From an uncultured Flavobacteriaceae bacterium (GTDB taxonomy: Bacteria > Bacteroidota > Bacteroidia > Flavobacteriales > Flavobacteriaceae): 64,000 nucleotides of DNA. A program made the translations under genes and the position numbers. The notes beneath the pieces were generated by a model. That model did not search any database. It was not told the origin of the DNA and saw only the letters and a program-made list of their open reading frames with translations. Where the stretch lies: contig CALFUL010000005.1 of NCBI GenBank assembly GCA_937929935.1, forward strand, positions 62,001 through 126,000. The letters are read 5' to 3'. Positions 1-9,400 of this stretch are shown here, in pieces; position 1 is the first letter of the stretch, and every line of letters starts with the position of its first letter.

Positions 1-1312
1 ATCCATTATCTGGGTTCAGCAATTGAATATTTTCATCTTGCAGATGAAGGCCTTGCCAATCTGTTTTCGGGTTACTACCATCTACTGGTTTTTTATAATC
101 GAAAGACACATCTCTCTTAGGAACGTAATTACCATGAAAATAAGCGATATTACCTTCGGCATCTGCGTAAACCGTATTATTAGAGGAATTAGCACGAATA
201 TCCATCATCTCTCGAAAACCTTTGTAACCTTCTTTTTTAGTTCGTGTAAAAGATTGCTCTAAAGCATCTACTGGCTCCCACATCATAGCAGATGCCGTCC
301 AGGCACCATCTACCATATGGGTAATTGGGCCGTGATGAGTTCGATACATTGAAAAAGTCTTTTCTTTCATTCCAGTTTCACTCTTATATTTCAGTGTAAC
401 TTCTTTGGTAATTACTGGTCGTAATTCCTCTCCGTATTGATATAATAATATTCCCTCTGTATTTACCACATTTTCTTTGAATTCGTCAATTACATCAGTA
501 TCTCCTGAGGTATGCATCCAGCCTGTTTTTTCATTGAAACCTTGATAGACAAAAAACTGTCCCCAAGTAACGGCACCGTATGCATTTAGTCCTTCTTCAG
601 AAACCACATGCACTTCACCTCTAAAATAAAATGATGTATGCGGGTTTATCAAAAGCATTGCATTACCAGATTCGGTCAACTTACCAGAAATAGCTATTCC
701 GTTAGAACCTTGAGGTTCGGCCATTTCTTCCTTCTTTTTATATTCTAAATCTTTCATTACTGGCACTTCCATATTTCCCTCATAAAAAGCTTTTATTTTA
801 CTGGTTCTGATTCGTTCGATATCTCCGCCAATAGACCCTTCGCTGAAATACATAGGCATCCAAGGTTCAAAATGAGTGAGCAATTTTGGCTTTACCTGAG
901 GATGAGTTTCTAAATAGTAATTGATTCCATCAGCAAATGCATCACAAAGCGCTTTCAACCAATCAGGACTCTTTTCATAATTCGCCTTTGCCTCATCTTC
1001 TGTCATAAAAAGTTTCGCTCTTAAATCACTATATATAGCTTCTTCTCCTTCAACTTCTGCTAAACGGCCAGTAGCCCAAATATAATTTTGCTCTACGCGA
1101 TTAAAATCATCTTCGCACTGCGCGTAGAGTAATCCGAATACAGCGTCAGCATCTGTTTTTCCATAGATATGCGGCACCCCGAAATCATCACGAATAATGG
1201 TTACTCTTTCCGCCTTTTCAAAAAGGCTTAGCTTATCGTAGTTTATATCAGAAATAGCATCTGTTTTACAAGAAGAAATAACTAGAAGTAAAGCAAGAAA
1301 TAGAATTCTCAT
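1..1312 (-). CDS. Penicillin acylase family (S45) lipoprotein, N-terminal part, runs off the window
   Basis: N-terminal 437 residues of an Ntn-hydrolase of the penicillin amidase/acyl-homoserine-lactone acylase family; the C-terminal part lies beyond base 1. It starts MRILFLALLLVISSC, a lipoprotein signal with the lipid-attachment cysteine at about residue 15. The motif GSNGIAI contains the expected autocatalytic nucleophile Ser203, which becomes the first residue of the beta chain after self-cleavage. The family hydrolyses amide bonds of acylated amino acids, beta-lactams or acyl-homoserine lactones; the substrate cannot be read from sequence. It is divergent from the ABC exporter downstream. 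Family assignment is firm, substrate unknown. Confidence 0.88.
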   Translation of the reverse strand, partial: MRILFLALLLVISSCKTDAISDINYDKLSLFEKAERVTIIRDDFGVPHIYGKTDADAVFGLLYAQCEDDFNRVEQNYIWATGRLAEVEGEEAIYSDLRAKLFMTEDEAKANYEKSPDWLKALCDAFADGINYYLETHPQVKPKLLTHFEPWMPMYFSEGSIGGDIERIRTSKIKAFYEGNMEVPVMKDLEYKKKEEMAEPQGSNGIAISGKLTESGNAMLLINPHTSFYFRGEVHVVSEEGLNAYGAVTWGQFFVYQGFNEKTGWMHTSGDTDVIDEFKENVVNTEGILLYQYGEELRPVITKEVTLKYKSETGMKEKTFSMYRTHHGPITHMVDGAWTASAMMWEPVDALEQSFTRTKKEGYKGFREMMDIRANSSNNTVYADAEGNIAYFHGNYVPKRDVSFDYKKPVDGSNPKTDWQGLHLQDENIQLLNPDNG

Positions 1313-1444
1313 GGGTATATCATTTAGTGTTTGTTAAATTAATAGACTTGGGCTGAAAATGCTAATTTATAAACCAAAAAACATTGAATGCCTTACAGCA
1401 AATGGGTAACTTGCATCAAGTTGTCTTATTCTAAAAATTAAACC

Positions 1445-3181
1445 ATGGCTGAAAAAAAAGTCACTATTCTCTCCGCATTTAAGAGCATTATTTGGCCCAG
1501 ACGAAAACTCGTTTTTATTGGCTTAATTCTTATAGCAATAAGTAAGGCCGCTAGTTTTGTAACTCCTATCGCTACTAAATATCTTATTGATGATGCCTTT
1601 GCAAATAATGATTTGCCTTTGCTTCAAAAAATTGTGGGTATTATAATGATAGCCATTACCGTACAAGCTGCAACCTCTTTCTTGTTAACTTATATTTTGA
1701 GTGTTCAGGCTCAATTTTTGATTTCAGAACTGCGAGCTCAGGTTCAAAAAAAGGTCTTATCACTACCCATAAGTTTTTTTGATAATACAAAATCAGGCGC
1801 TTTGGTTAGCAGAATTATGAGTGATGTTGAAGGGGTTCGAAATCTTATCGGCACCGGTCTTGTTCAATTGGTTGGAGGCACAGTAACGGCCATTGTATCT
1901 TTTGTTTTATTGATTGATATCAGCTGGACAATGACTTTGTTTACACTTGCTCCGCTCTTAGTTTTCGCATTTATTGCCTTAAAAGCATTTAAAGTAATAC
2001 GTCCTATTTTTAGAAATCGCGGAAAAATAAATGCCGAAGTTAAAGGCAGATTAACTGAAACTTTAGGTGGTGTTCGAGTTATTAAAGGCTTTAATGCTGA
2101 AAAGCAAGAAAACACAATTTTTGAAAAAGGCGTAGAGCGCTTATATCAAAACGTTAAAAAGAGTCTAACTGCCACGGCAGCCATGACAAGTTCAGCAACC
2201 TTTTTAATTGGGGTTGCGACTACTGGTGTTATGTATTTTGGTGGCACAAAGATTATTGAGGGTGAATTGACCATTGGAGAATTCATTGAATTTACAGTAA
2301 TTCTTGGTCTTATGATTGCACCCATTGTTCAGATGAGTAATATTGGTAGTCAATTAACAGAAGCGCTTGCTGGTTTAGACAGGACTGAAGAACTTATGAA
2401 TATGACTCCTGAATCTGATGAAAAAAACAGGACAATTGTTTTAGAGAATATTAAAGGGGATATTATTTTTAAGGATGTTTCTTTTGCTTATGAAGAAAAT
2501 AAAGAGGTTCTACACAATATCAGTTTTGAAGCTAATTCAGGAGATGTTATTGCCTTGGTAGGAAGCTCTGGCTCCGGAAAATCTACCATTGCAGGTTTAG
2601 CAGCTACGTTTTTGAATCCGCAATCAGGTGTGATTTCGATTGACGGAAAAGATGTTTCAAAAGTGAATTTAAATAGTTTCAGAAAAAATCTTGGCGTTGT
2701 TTTACAGGATGAGTTTTTGTTTGAAGGCACCATTCGTGATAACATATTATTTCCGAGACCGAATGCTACTGAAGATGAATTAAAAGCTGCAGTTAAAGCG
2801 GCCTATGTAGATGAATTTACAGACCGTTTTGAGGATGGCTTAGATACTCTGATTGGCGAACGTGGTGTAAAACTTTCGGGAGGCCAGCGACAACGTATTG
2901 CTATTGCCAGAGCAGTTTTGGCTGATCCGAAAATTCTAATATTAGATGAAGCTACTTCTAATTTAGATACAGAGAGTGAAGCTTTGATTCAAAAGAGTTT
3001 GGCCACATTAACGGAAGGAAGAACCACCTTTGTTATTGCACACCGTTTAAGTACTATTCGAAAAGCGAATCAGATTTTAGTGATAGAAGATGGCCGCATT
3101 GCCGAACAAGGCACGCATGATGAATTGATTGCTAAAGAAGGCAGGTATCATAATCTATTTACGTACCAGGCGAGGATATGA
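1445..3181 (+). CDS. ABC transporter, fused permease and ATPase (MsbA/multidrug exporter type)
   Basis: A 578-residue half-transporter expected to act as a homodimer in the inner membrane. The N-terminal half (about 20-310) holds six predicted membrane helices of a type I exporter domain. The C-terminal half is a complete nucleotide-binding domain: Walker A GSSGSGKST at 373-381, signature LSGGQ at 477-481, Walker B ILILDE at 497-502, and H-loop His533. All ATPase residues are present, so it should be active. Likely cargo is lipid A precursors, lipids or drugs, but this is inferred from the family only. The gene stands alone and converges on recQ. Confidence 0.93.
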   Translation: MAEKKVTILSAFKSIIWPRRKLVFIGLILIAISKAASFVTPIATKYLIDDAFANNDLPLLQKIVGIIMIAITVQAATSFLLTYILSVQAQFLISELRAQVQKKVLSLPISFFDNTKSGALVSRIMSDVEGVRNLIGTGLVQLVGGTVTAIVSFVLLIDISWTMTLFTLAPLLVFAFIALKAFKVIRPIFRNRGKINAEVKGRLTETLGGVRVIKGFNAEKQENTIFEKGVERLYQNVKKSLTATAAMTSSATFLIGVATTGVMYFGGTKIIEGELTIGEFIEFTVILGLMIAPIVQMSNIGSQLTEALAGLDRTEELMNMTPESDEKNRTIVLENIKGDIIFKDVSFAYEENKEVLHNISFEANSGDVIALVGSSGSGKSTIAGLAATFLNPQSGVISIDGKDVSKVNLNSFRKNLGVVLQDEFLFEGTIRDNILFPRPNATEDELKAAVKAAYVDEFTDRFEDGLDTLIGERGVKLSGGQRQRIAIARAVLADPKILILDEATSNLDTESEALIQKSLATLTEGRTTFVIAHRLSTIRKANQILVIEDGRIAEQGTHDELIAKEGRYHNLFTYQARI

Positions 3182-3241
3182 GTTAAGTGTTAAAATAATT
3201 ATTTACCCCGTCAAAATAGGTCTTTCGAGGAACTTTATAAT

Positions 3242-3300
3242 CAATTGAAAATAAGCAGCGGCGTGTCAACAAGCTCCGCTTAACATTTGTTTTTCAATTG
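3242..3300. repeat. Imperfect inverted repeat in a convergent intergenic region
   Basis: Arms CAATTGAAAA (3242-3251) and TTTTCAATTG (3291-3300) are exact inverted copies enclosing about 40 bases. A second block follows (about 3318-3343), with AGCGCT on both sides of CTTCGACAAGCTGAAC. The region lies between the 3' ends of the ABC transporter and recQ, where both genes need a terminator, but no T-run follows the arms. It looks like a dispersed intergenic repeat rather than a classic terminator. Confidence 0.5.
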
Positions 3301-3420
3301 GCATTTCTGCGAAAAGAATAGCGCTTCGACAAGCTGAACATAGCGCTCATTTTTTCAAATTCGATTTCGGTTTCGTCTTAAAAACCTCATTGCACTATCA
3401 GTTTTACACTAAATAATAGT

Positions 3421-5508
3421 CTATTCATCCAACAAATACAGACCAATTTTTATTTTCCAGTAAGGCATTTGCTCTTCAAAATACTCAAAAAACACTTTAA
3501 GACCTTCAGTACCAGGCAATTCTTCTTTTGCATCTGCAAGACTATCTAATTCTTCCCCAGTTAAAAATTGATGCAAATCAATATTCTTGCCTTCAAATGC
3601 TGCTTTTAATAAATGACTATGAATTGTATTTTCAGTAAGATCTCTTTGCTCCGCTATTTCTTTAATAGAAATACCACTTTTAAAAAGACTATAGGATTTT
3701 ATATGCGTGTTACTTTTAGATTTTTTTACCGATGTATATTCCGCTATTTCTTCAAGAAAGACATCTGCGTACCTTTCTAACTTAGTATTACCTACACCTG
3801 AAATTGTCATGAATTCAGATTTATCCTTAGGCAGTTTTTGTTCCATGTCTTTTAAACTAGCGTCGCCAAAAATAATGTAGGCAGGAACGCCTTCTTCAGT
3901 TGCAATGCGATGTCGTAATGCACGTAGTTTTTCAAATAATCCTGTTTTGGCAGCCTTCTTCTTAGCGGCAGTTTTTGGCGCTGCAACTACTTTTTTAATG
4001 GTAGCAAACTTCAAGTCTTTACCATCAAACAAAACTTCTTTAGCCAATGGCGTTAAGCCCAAGCGTGCGCCTTCCTTAAAATTGACACTCAACACGCCTT
4101 GGTTTAATAACTGAATTACATATTGCTGCAAATCTTGCCAAGAAACATCTTTTACAGCGCCATAGGTTTTTACGCTTTGATAGCCTTTTTCTAAAACTTG
4201 CGCATTCTGTGCTCCACGCAGCACATCAATAATCATTCCCATAGGCTCACTTTCTCTTACTCGAGCTACGGCCGAACATATTTTTTGCGCCAGCATTGTT
4301 CCATCAAAATAGGCAGGAGGATATTTACAGATATCACAATTACCGCAACTTTTGGTCGCATGCTCTCCAAAATAATTGAGTAGAGCTATTCTTCGGCAAC
4401 TAAGCGCCTCGGCAAATTGCTGCATACGTTCTAATTTGGCGTATTCTACCGTGGCATTATCACTACTTGAAATAAATCTGCGTAGCTGGGCAACATCAGC
4501 AAAACTGTAAAACAGCAAGGCATGTGCTGGTAATCCATCACGACCCCCACGTCCTATTTCTTGATAATACCCCTCAATATTCTTTGGTAAATTGTAATGT
4601 ATTACCCATCGCACATTACTCTTGTCTATACCCATTCCGAAAGCAATGGTAGCGACCACAATAGGAATATTATCTGTAATAAAGCCCTCTTGCGCTTTAT
4701 TACGTTCATCGGGCGACATACCTGCGTGATAGGCCTGTGCTTTATACCCAGCTGTATTGAGTTTATCTGCTATACTTTCAGTACTTTTTCTGCTTAAACA
4801 ATAGATTATTCCACTTTCATTGGGGCGGTCATCTAAAAAATCTAGAATACGGTTAATTCGATCCTGAGCTGGTTTTACATCTAAAAATAAATTAGGCCGG
4901 TTGAAAGAGGCTAAATGTTGCTCTGCATTAGAAATACTGAGCTGACTTACAATATCTTCTTGCGTTGTTTTATCTGCAGTAGCTGTTAATGCGATGATAG
5001 GAATTTCGGGAAACTTGCGTTTTAAGCTTCCCAGTCTCGTATAAGCTGGTCTAAAATCATGCCCCCATGAAGAAATACAATGCGCTTCATCTACCGCAAA
5101 AATACTTACGGTAATCTTCTCTAAAACTGTATCTAAGAAACCTAGACTTTCTGGGGCAACATAAAACAGTTTTAATTGACCCTGCTCTAGTTGCTTAAAA
5201 ATTGCTTCTTGGGTCTCTTGCGATTGTGAACTGTTGTAATAAGCCGCCGCAATTCCGTTTGCCTTGAGCACATCTACCTGGTCTTTCATTAAAGCGATAA
5301 GCGGTGAAATAACAATTGCTGTTCCTTCTAATGCTAACGCGGTAAGTTGGTAACACAAAGACTTACCTCCGCCGGTAGGCATTATGGCCAACACATCTTT
5401 TTTAGCCATAACATCAGTGATGACCGCTAACTGATTGGGCTTAAAATTATCATACCCAAAATGGATTTTTAGTAAGGGAAGTAATTTTTCTGCTATTGGA
5501 CTTGTCAT
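3421..5508 (-). CDS. recQ: ATP-dependent DNA helicase RecQ
   Basis: A 695-residue superfamily 2 helicase that unwinds DNA 3' to 5' in recombination and fork repair. The order is canonical: Walker A MPTGGGKS at 43-50, DEAH box at 140-143, a helicase C domain with an arginine-finger region ([10 protein letters not shown]), the zinc-binding RecQ C-terminal module with [10 protein letters not shown] and CGNCDIC, then an HRDC domain around 525-600. A C-terminal extension with a helix-turn-helix-like segment ([19 protein letters not shown]) is usual for Bacteroidota RecQ. It is the last gene of a minus-strand run starting at mrp, 16 bases after the ferredoxin gene. Confidence 0.96.
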   Translation of the reverse strand: MTSPIAEKLLPLLKIHFGYDNFKPNQLAVITDVMAKKDVLAIMPTGGGKSLCYQLTALALEGTAIVISPLIALMKDQVDVLKANGIAAAYYNSSQSQETQEAIFKQLEQGQLKLFYVAPESLGFLDTVLEKITVSIFAVDEAHCISSWGHDFRPAYTRLGSLKRKFPEIPIIALTATADKTTQEDIVSQLSISNAEQHLASFNRPNLFLDVKPAQDRINRILDFLDDRPNESGIIYCLSRKSTESIADKLNTAGYKAQAYHAGMSPDERNKAQEGFITDNIPIVVATIAFGMGIDKSNVRWVIHYNLPKNIEGYYQEIGRGGRDGLPAHALLFYSFADVAQLRRFISSSDNATVEYAKLERMQQFAEALSCRRIALLNYFGEHATKSCGNCDICKYPPAYFDGTMLAQKICSAVARVRESEPMGMIIDVLRGAQNAQVLEKGYQSVKTYGAVKDVSWQDLQQYVIQLLNQGVLSVNFKEGARLGLTPLAKEVLFDGKDLKFATIKKVVAAPKTAAKKKAAKTGLFEKLRALRHRIATEEGVPAYIIFGDASLKDMEQKLPKDKSEFMTISGVGNTKLERYADVFLEEIAEYTSVKKSKSNTHIKSYSLFKSGISIKEIAEQRDLTENTIHSHLLKAAFEGKNIDLHQFLTGEELDSLADAKEELPGTEGLKVFFEYFEEQMPYWKIKIGLYLLDE

Positions 5509-5524
5509 GTATTTAAAAGTACAA

Positions 5525-5854
5525 CTATTCCTCTGGGGCTAGTTCAACCTCTAGTCCGTTTAGGTCTACGGTAATATGAATTTGGCAGCCAAGTCGGGAA
5601 TTATCTTCTACGTTAAATGCTTCTGCAAGCATCGCATCTTCATCGTCTGATTTTTCAGGAAGTTCGTGATCAGATTTTACATAGCATTGACAAGAAGCAC
5701 ACATCGCCATTCCACCACAAATACCAATAGTACCTTCTGGAGCTAGTTCGTAAGAACGAATAACTTCCATGAGGTTCATATTCATGTCTGTTGGGGCATC
5801 AACTTCGTGTTGCACACCATCTCTATCTATTATCTTAATGCTAATATCTGACAT
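5525..5854 (-). CDS. 2Fe-2S ferredoxin, adrenodoxin type
   Basis: A 109-residue plant/adrenodoxin-type ferredoxin, a small soluble electron carrier. The cluster ligands are Cys46, Cys52, Cys55 and Cys90 in the pattern C-x5-C-x2-C followed by a distant Cys; Cys57 is an extra cysteine. The gene lies only 3 bases downstream of a ferredoxin-NADP reductase, so the two very likely form a redox pair. With the NifU-like and Mrp genes upstream, the cluster points to iron-sulfur assembly or to supplying electrons to Fe-S-dependent enzymes. Confidence 0.93.
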   Translation of the reverse strand: MSDISIKIIDRDGVQHEVDAPTDMNMNLMEVIRSYELAPEGTIGICGGMAMCASCQCYVKSDHELPEKSDDEDAMLAEAFNVEDNSRLGCQIHITVDLNGLEVELAPEE

Positions 5855-5857
5855 TAA

Positions 5858-6919
5858 TTATTCTATCTTTTTTACCACCGCTTTAGGCGCTTCCTTTTTG
5901 CTTCCGTCAAAACCTGTTACTCCCCCAACTGTAGTATATTTCATCACATATCTCTTATCAGGAAATATTCTTTGATACGCACTTTGACACATTAAAGTTG
6001 CCTCATGAAATCCGCAAAGAATTAGCTTTAATTTTCCGGGGTAGGTATTCACGTCACCAATGGCATATATACCAGGTATGTTGGTTTGATAGTCTAAGGT
6101 GTTATCTACTTTGATGGCGTTCTTTTCTATGTCTAATCCCCAATCAGCAATCGGGCCAAGTTTAGGAGAAAGACCGAAAAGGGGAATAAAACTATCTACT
6201 TCTAGTATAATTTCCTCTTCATTATCACCAGCCTTTTTGATTACCACAGCTTCTAATGCATTTGTACCTTTTAGAGCAACAATTTCAGCAGGAGTTATGA
6301 GTTTAATTTTTTCTTCATTTTTTAAATGCTGTACTTTTTCTACTGAATCTAATGCGCCACGAAACTCATTTCTTCTGTGTACTAAAGTCACTTCAGAGGC
6401 AACATCTGCTAAGAAGATACTCCAGTCTAAAGCAGAATCTCCGCCCCCTGCAATAACAACTTTTTTGTCACGATACACCTCGGGATCTTTAATGATATAA
6501 GCAACACCTTTATCTTCAAAATTAGTTAAGTTTTCAAGCAACGGTTTTCTAGGCTCAAAACTACCTAAACCACCCGCAATAGCAACAATTGGAGCATTGT
6601 GCTTGGTGCCTTTATTCGTAGTAACTACAAAAGTATTGTCTTCTAATTTTTCAATGGTTTCAGCTCTTTCACCAAGAGTAAAACCGGGTTGAAAGGGTTT
6701 GATTTGTTCCATTAAATTAGCAACTAATTCACCAGCCAAAACTTCAGGAAATCCTGGAATATCATAAATGGGTTTCTTCGGATAAATTTCAGAACACTGT
6801 CCGCCAGCCTGAGGCAATGCATCTATTAAATGGCATTTCAACTTTAATAAGCCAGCTTCAAAAACTGTAAAAAGGCCCGTAGGTCCTGCACCTATTATTA
6901 GTATATCAGTCTTAATCAT
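5858..6919 (-). CDS. Ferredoxin--NADP(+) reductase, thioredoxin-reductase-like type (YumC-like)
   Basis: A 353-residue flavoprotein of the class that resembles thioredoxin reductase but lacks its CxxC pair. The FAD-binding Rossmann motif GAGPTG is at residues 10-15 and the NAD(P)-binding motif GGGDSA at 158-163. A C-terminal FAD motif (YAIGDV) is also present. It should pass electrons from NADPH to the ferredoxin encoded immediately downstream. It is about 18 bases downstream of the NifU-like gene, consistent with one operon from mrp to recQ. Confidence 0.9.
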   Translation of the reverse strand: MIKTDILIIGAGPTGLFTVFEAGLLKLKCHLIDALPQAGGQCSEIYPKKPIYDIPGFPEVLAGELVANLMEQIKPFQPGFTLGERAETIEKLEDNTFVVTTNKGTKHNAPIVAIAGGLGSFEPRKPLLENLTNFEDKGVAYIIKDPEVYRDKKVVIAGGGDSALDWSIFLADVASEVTLVHRRNEFRGALDSVEKVQHLKNEEKIKLITPAEIVALKGTNALEAVVIKKAGDNEEEIILEVDSFIPLFGLSPKLGPIADWGLDIEKNAIKVDNTLDYQTNIPGIYAIGDVNTYPGKLKLILCGFHEATLMCQSAYQRIFPDKRYVMKYTTVGGVTGFDGSKKEAPKAVVKKIE

Positions 6920-6937
6920 TGAACTAGCGTTGGTGAA

Positions 6938-7186
6938 TTAGGAAAGATTTATAACCTCTTCAATTTGCGGCGCATATTTTTTGATGGTCATTTCTACCCC
7001 GCTTTTTAAAGTCATTTGATTAACTGTACAGCCAACACATGCGCCTTCTAACCGAACTTTAACTGAAGTTTTATTATCTATGGATACCAATGTAATATCG
7101 CCCCCATCACTTTGTAAAAAAGGGCGAATTTCTTCAAGTGCCTTTTCTACATTCATTTTTAATTCTTCGGAAGTCATTGCTGTCAT
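6938..7186 (-). CDS. NifU-like Fe-S cluster scaffold (NifU C-terminal domain)
   Basis: An 82-residue stand-alone NifU C-terminal domain. The cluster-binding motif CVGC (Cys50 and Cys53) sits in the conserved GACVGCTVNQMTLK region, and the family's EEIRPFLQSDGGD start is present. Such proteins bind and hand on 4Fe-4S clusters. Its ATG overlaps the stop codon of mrp by 4 bases (ATGA), implying translational coupling to a second Fe-S carrier. An alternative ATG lies three codons in. Confidence 0.92.
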   Translation of the reverse strand: MTAMTSEELKMNVEKALEEIRPFLQSDGGDITLVSIDNKTSVKVRLEGACVGCTVNQMTLKSGVEMTIKKYAPQIEEVINLS

Positions 7187-8331
7187 AATTGCTTCTTATT
7201 AACTGGCGCACATCCTGCCATTGTTGTTATTTGTATTGCTTCAGTAGGTGGTAAGCTTTTATTTCTTGCTACCACTTCTTGTACAACATTCTTAGTTAAT
7301 TCTTCAAAAGCAGCTTCAATTGGGCTAGCAGTTTGCATTGCCGCTGGCCTACCTACATCACCTGCTTCTCGAATACTTTGAACTAACGGAATTTCTCCTA
7401 AAAAAGGAACTTTTAAATCTTCAGACAAACGCCTTGCACCTTCTTTTCCGAAAATATAGTATTTATTTTCAGGAAGTTCTTCAGGAGTAAAATACGCCAT
7501 ATTCTCTACAATACCCAGTACTGGTACATTGATAGAATCTTGCTGAAACATTGCAACCCCTTTCTTAGCATCAGCCAAAGCCACTTCTTGAGGCGTACTG
7601 ACAATTACCGCGCCTGTAACTGGCATGGCTTGCATAATACTTAAGTGAATATCTCCAGTACCTGGTGGTAAATCTAATAACATAAAATCAAGCTCACCCC
7701 AATGGGCATCGAAAATCATTTGATTTAGTGCTTTAGAGGCCATAGGGCCTCTCCAAATAACTGCTTGACTAGGTTGTGTAAAAAACCCAATAGAAAGAAG
7801 CTTTACGCCGTAACTCTCAACAGGTTTCATTTTAGATTTTCCGTTTACATTGACTGCCAAAGGTTTTTCTTGAGCTACATCAAACATAATTGGCATTGAA
7901 GGGCCATAGATATCTGCATCTAGCAAGCCAACTTTAAAACCCATTTTTGCTAAAGTCACAGCAAGGTTTGCGGTTACCGTTGATTTTCCAACTCCACCTT
8001 TACCCGATGCAACTGCAATAATATTTTTGATTCCAGGAATAGGTTTTCCTTTGATTACATTTGCTTTTGGTTTTGCCGCAACGGCCTCAACTTTAATATT
8101 GACTTTTATTTTTGCCTTCTCGTAAACTTCTTTATGAATGATTTTCAGTATTTCAACCTCTGTTTTTTTACGAGCTTGTAAACTAGGGTTATTAATGGTA
8201 ATATCAATTTCAACCTCATCACCAAAAATCATCACGTTTTTTACAGCACCGCTTTCTACCATATTCTGGCCTTCGCCTGGTACGGTAATATGCTCTAGTG
8301 CTTTGAGAACTTCCTTCTTATCTATCTTCAT
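7183..8331 (-). CDS. Mrp/NBP35-family P-loop ATPase, Fe-S cluster carrier
   Basis: A 382-residue protein with an N-terminal MIP18/DUF59 domain (about 1-85) and a Mrp/ApbC ATPase domain. The deviant Walker A GKGGVGKST lies at 110-118. ApbC family proteins deliver Fe-S clusters to apo-enzymes as dimers. The usual cluster-binding CPxC motif after ENM is not seen: the segment reads ENMAYFTPEELPENKYY, a variant I recall from Bacteroidota. One cysteine remains near the C-terminus in MAGCAP. First gene of the minus-strand redox cluster. Confidence 0.92.
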   Translation of the reverse strand: MKIDKKEVLKALEHITVPGEGQNMVESGAVKNVMIFGDEVEIDITINNPSLQARKKTEVEILKIIHKEVYEKAKIKVNIKVEAVAAKPKANVIKGKPIPGIKNIIAVASGKGGVGKSTVTANLAVTLAKMGFKVGLLDADIYGPSMPIMFDVAQEKPLAVNVNGKSKMKPVESYGVKLLSIGFFTQPSQAVIWRGPMASKALNQMIFDAHWGELDFMLLDLPPGTGDIHLSIMQAMPVTGAVIVSTPQEVALADAKKGVAMFQQDSINVPVLGIVENMAYFTPEELPENKYYIFGKEGARRLSEDLKVPFLGEIPLVQSIREAGDVGRPAAMQTASPIEAAFEELTKNVVQEVVARNKSLPPTEAIQITTMAGCAPVNKKQL

Positions 8332-8353
8332 TATATAAAATCATTCTAAACAA

Positions 8354-8361
8354 CAAAGATA
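8354..8361 (-). promoter_or_regulatory. Bacteroidota-type -7 element before mrp
   Basis: On the minus strand this reads TATCTTTG, matching TAnnTTTG, about 23 bases before the mrp start codon. No convincing -33 TTTG was found at the usual 19-21 base spacing, so the call rests on the -7 box and its position only. Confidence 0.4.
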
Positions 8362-8420
8362 TGCCATAAGGTCAAGAAACTAAAGAGTTTGTATTGAAAT
8401 ATCGTGCGTAGTTTGTTCCT

Positions 8421-8756
8421 TTAAGCTAGTTCTATAAAAGGATCCCAGAAGAGTTTATCTAAGTTTTGAATTTGATTATCAATTACTTCAACGCCCTCAT
8501 TTTCTAATAACTGTTGCATTAGGTTGGTTCCATCAAAGTGATGTTTTCCGGTTAGTAATCCTGCTTTATTCACTACACGATGCGCTGGTATATTTTCCAT
8601 AGTATGTGAAGCATTCATGGCCCAGCCCACCATTCGGGCACTTCTAGCTGCACCCAAATACTTTGCAATAGCACCGTATGAAGTTACACGCCCATAAGGT
8701 ATCAAAGCAGCTACTTCATATACTCTACTAAAAAAGTTCTGGTTCTCAGGTTTCAC
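8421..8756 (-). CDS. Alkyltransferase-like protein (ATL), MGMT family without the active cysteine
   Basis: A 111-residue protein matching the DNA-binding domain of O6-alkylguanine-DNA alkyltransferase. The acceptor motif PCHRV is PAHRV at 57-61, so the alkyl-accepting Cys is Ala58. Family knowledge: ATL proteins bind O6-alkylguanine without repairing it and hand the lesion to nucleotide excision repair; Trp or Ala replaces Cys. The helix-turn-helix segment VTSYGAIAKYLGAARSARMVG is intact. It overlaps the LysE-type gene by 4 bases. Confidence 0.88.
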   Translation of the reverse strand: MKPENQNFFSRVYEVAALIPYGRVTSYGAIAKYLGAARSARMVGWAMNASHTMENIPAHRVVNKAGLLTGKHHFDGTNLMQQLLENEGVEVIDNQIQNLDKLFWDPFIELA

Positions 8757-9385
8757 GAATTGTTCAGTATTTTAAATAGGGTTATTACAAAAAGTACCAC
8801 CATTAATCCGCTTAAAATGTAATTCGCATTTTTTGAAAAACGACTTGTATTTTGCTCCATCCTATCAAAATAGAAAACATATATATACATGACCAAAAAA
8901 GTGCCGAGACCTGCAGAAAAAATAAAAATAATTTCATCAAGTACATTATAATTCATAAACCCTTGCGAGTGAAAAAAGGTATTTAAACCTGCATAAAACG
9001 GAATGGTCAAAAGATTCAAAGCCGCAAGTAATGCTCCTTTTGTAAAACTGCCGCGTTTCTTTTCATCAATAAGTTCAAAGGTTTCTTCTTTTTGTTTTTT
9101 TCCTTTTATTAAAAAAAATACAGCAAGTGAACCAAAAATTACCAAAGCAACTTTTAATAAAATGTCAATTATTTCTGGACTCTTAGAAAGTAATTTTGCT
9201 ATGCGAACCGCCAAAAATGCCTGTAAAACAACGGTAGCGCTTATACCTAACGCGAAGGTTATGCCGTTTTTTTTGCCTTTTTCAACACTGGTTTTAGCAG
9301 CATTCATATTTAATAAACCAGGGGGCAATGAAGCTAAAAATGCTGCGGCAAATGTTGACAAACACAAAAGGGCTAGTTGCAGCAT
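8753..9385 (-). CDS. LysE family transporter
   Basis: A 210-residue membrane protein with about six hydrophobic helices, starting with the LysE/RhtB-type pattern (LASLPPGLLNMNAAKTSVEKG). Family members export amino acids or related small metabolites. This is one of the shorter, divergent Bacteroidota versions, so substrate is unknown. The stop overlaps the ATL start by 4 bases, and 15 bases separate it from trmB, suggesting a shared transcript. Confidence 0.8.
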   Translation of the reverse strand: MLQLALLCLSTFAAAFLASLPPGLLNMNAAKTSVEKGKKNGITFALGISATVVLQAFLAVRIAKLLSKSPEIIDILLKVALVIFGSLAVFFLIKGKKQKEETFELIDEKKRGSFTKGALLAALNLLTIPFYAGLNTFFHSQGFMNYNVLDEIIFIFSAGLGTFLVMYIYVFYFDRMEQNTSRFSKNANYILSGLMVVLFVITLFKILNNS

Positions 9386-9400
9386 TGATTAAATTTTGAG

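Noticed and set aside
23..262. Plus-strand frame near the window start
   Set aside because: It is opposite the penicillin acylase gene, which has a clear signal peptide and catalytic serine.
3182..3420. Terminator between the ABC transporter and recQ
   Set aside because: Inverted repeats are present but no T-run follows on either strand; recorded only as a repeat.
6099..6500. Plus-strand reading frame of 133 codons
   Set aside because: It lies wholly opposite the ferredoxin-NADP reductase gene, has no family match, and its codon pattern follows from the opposite strand.
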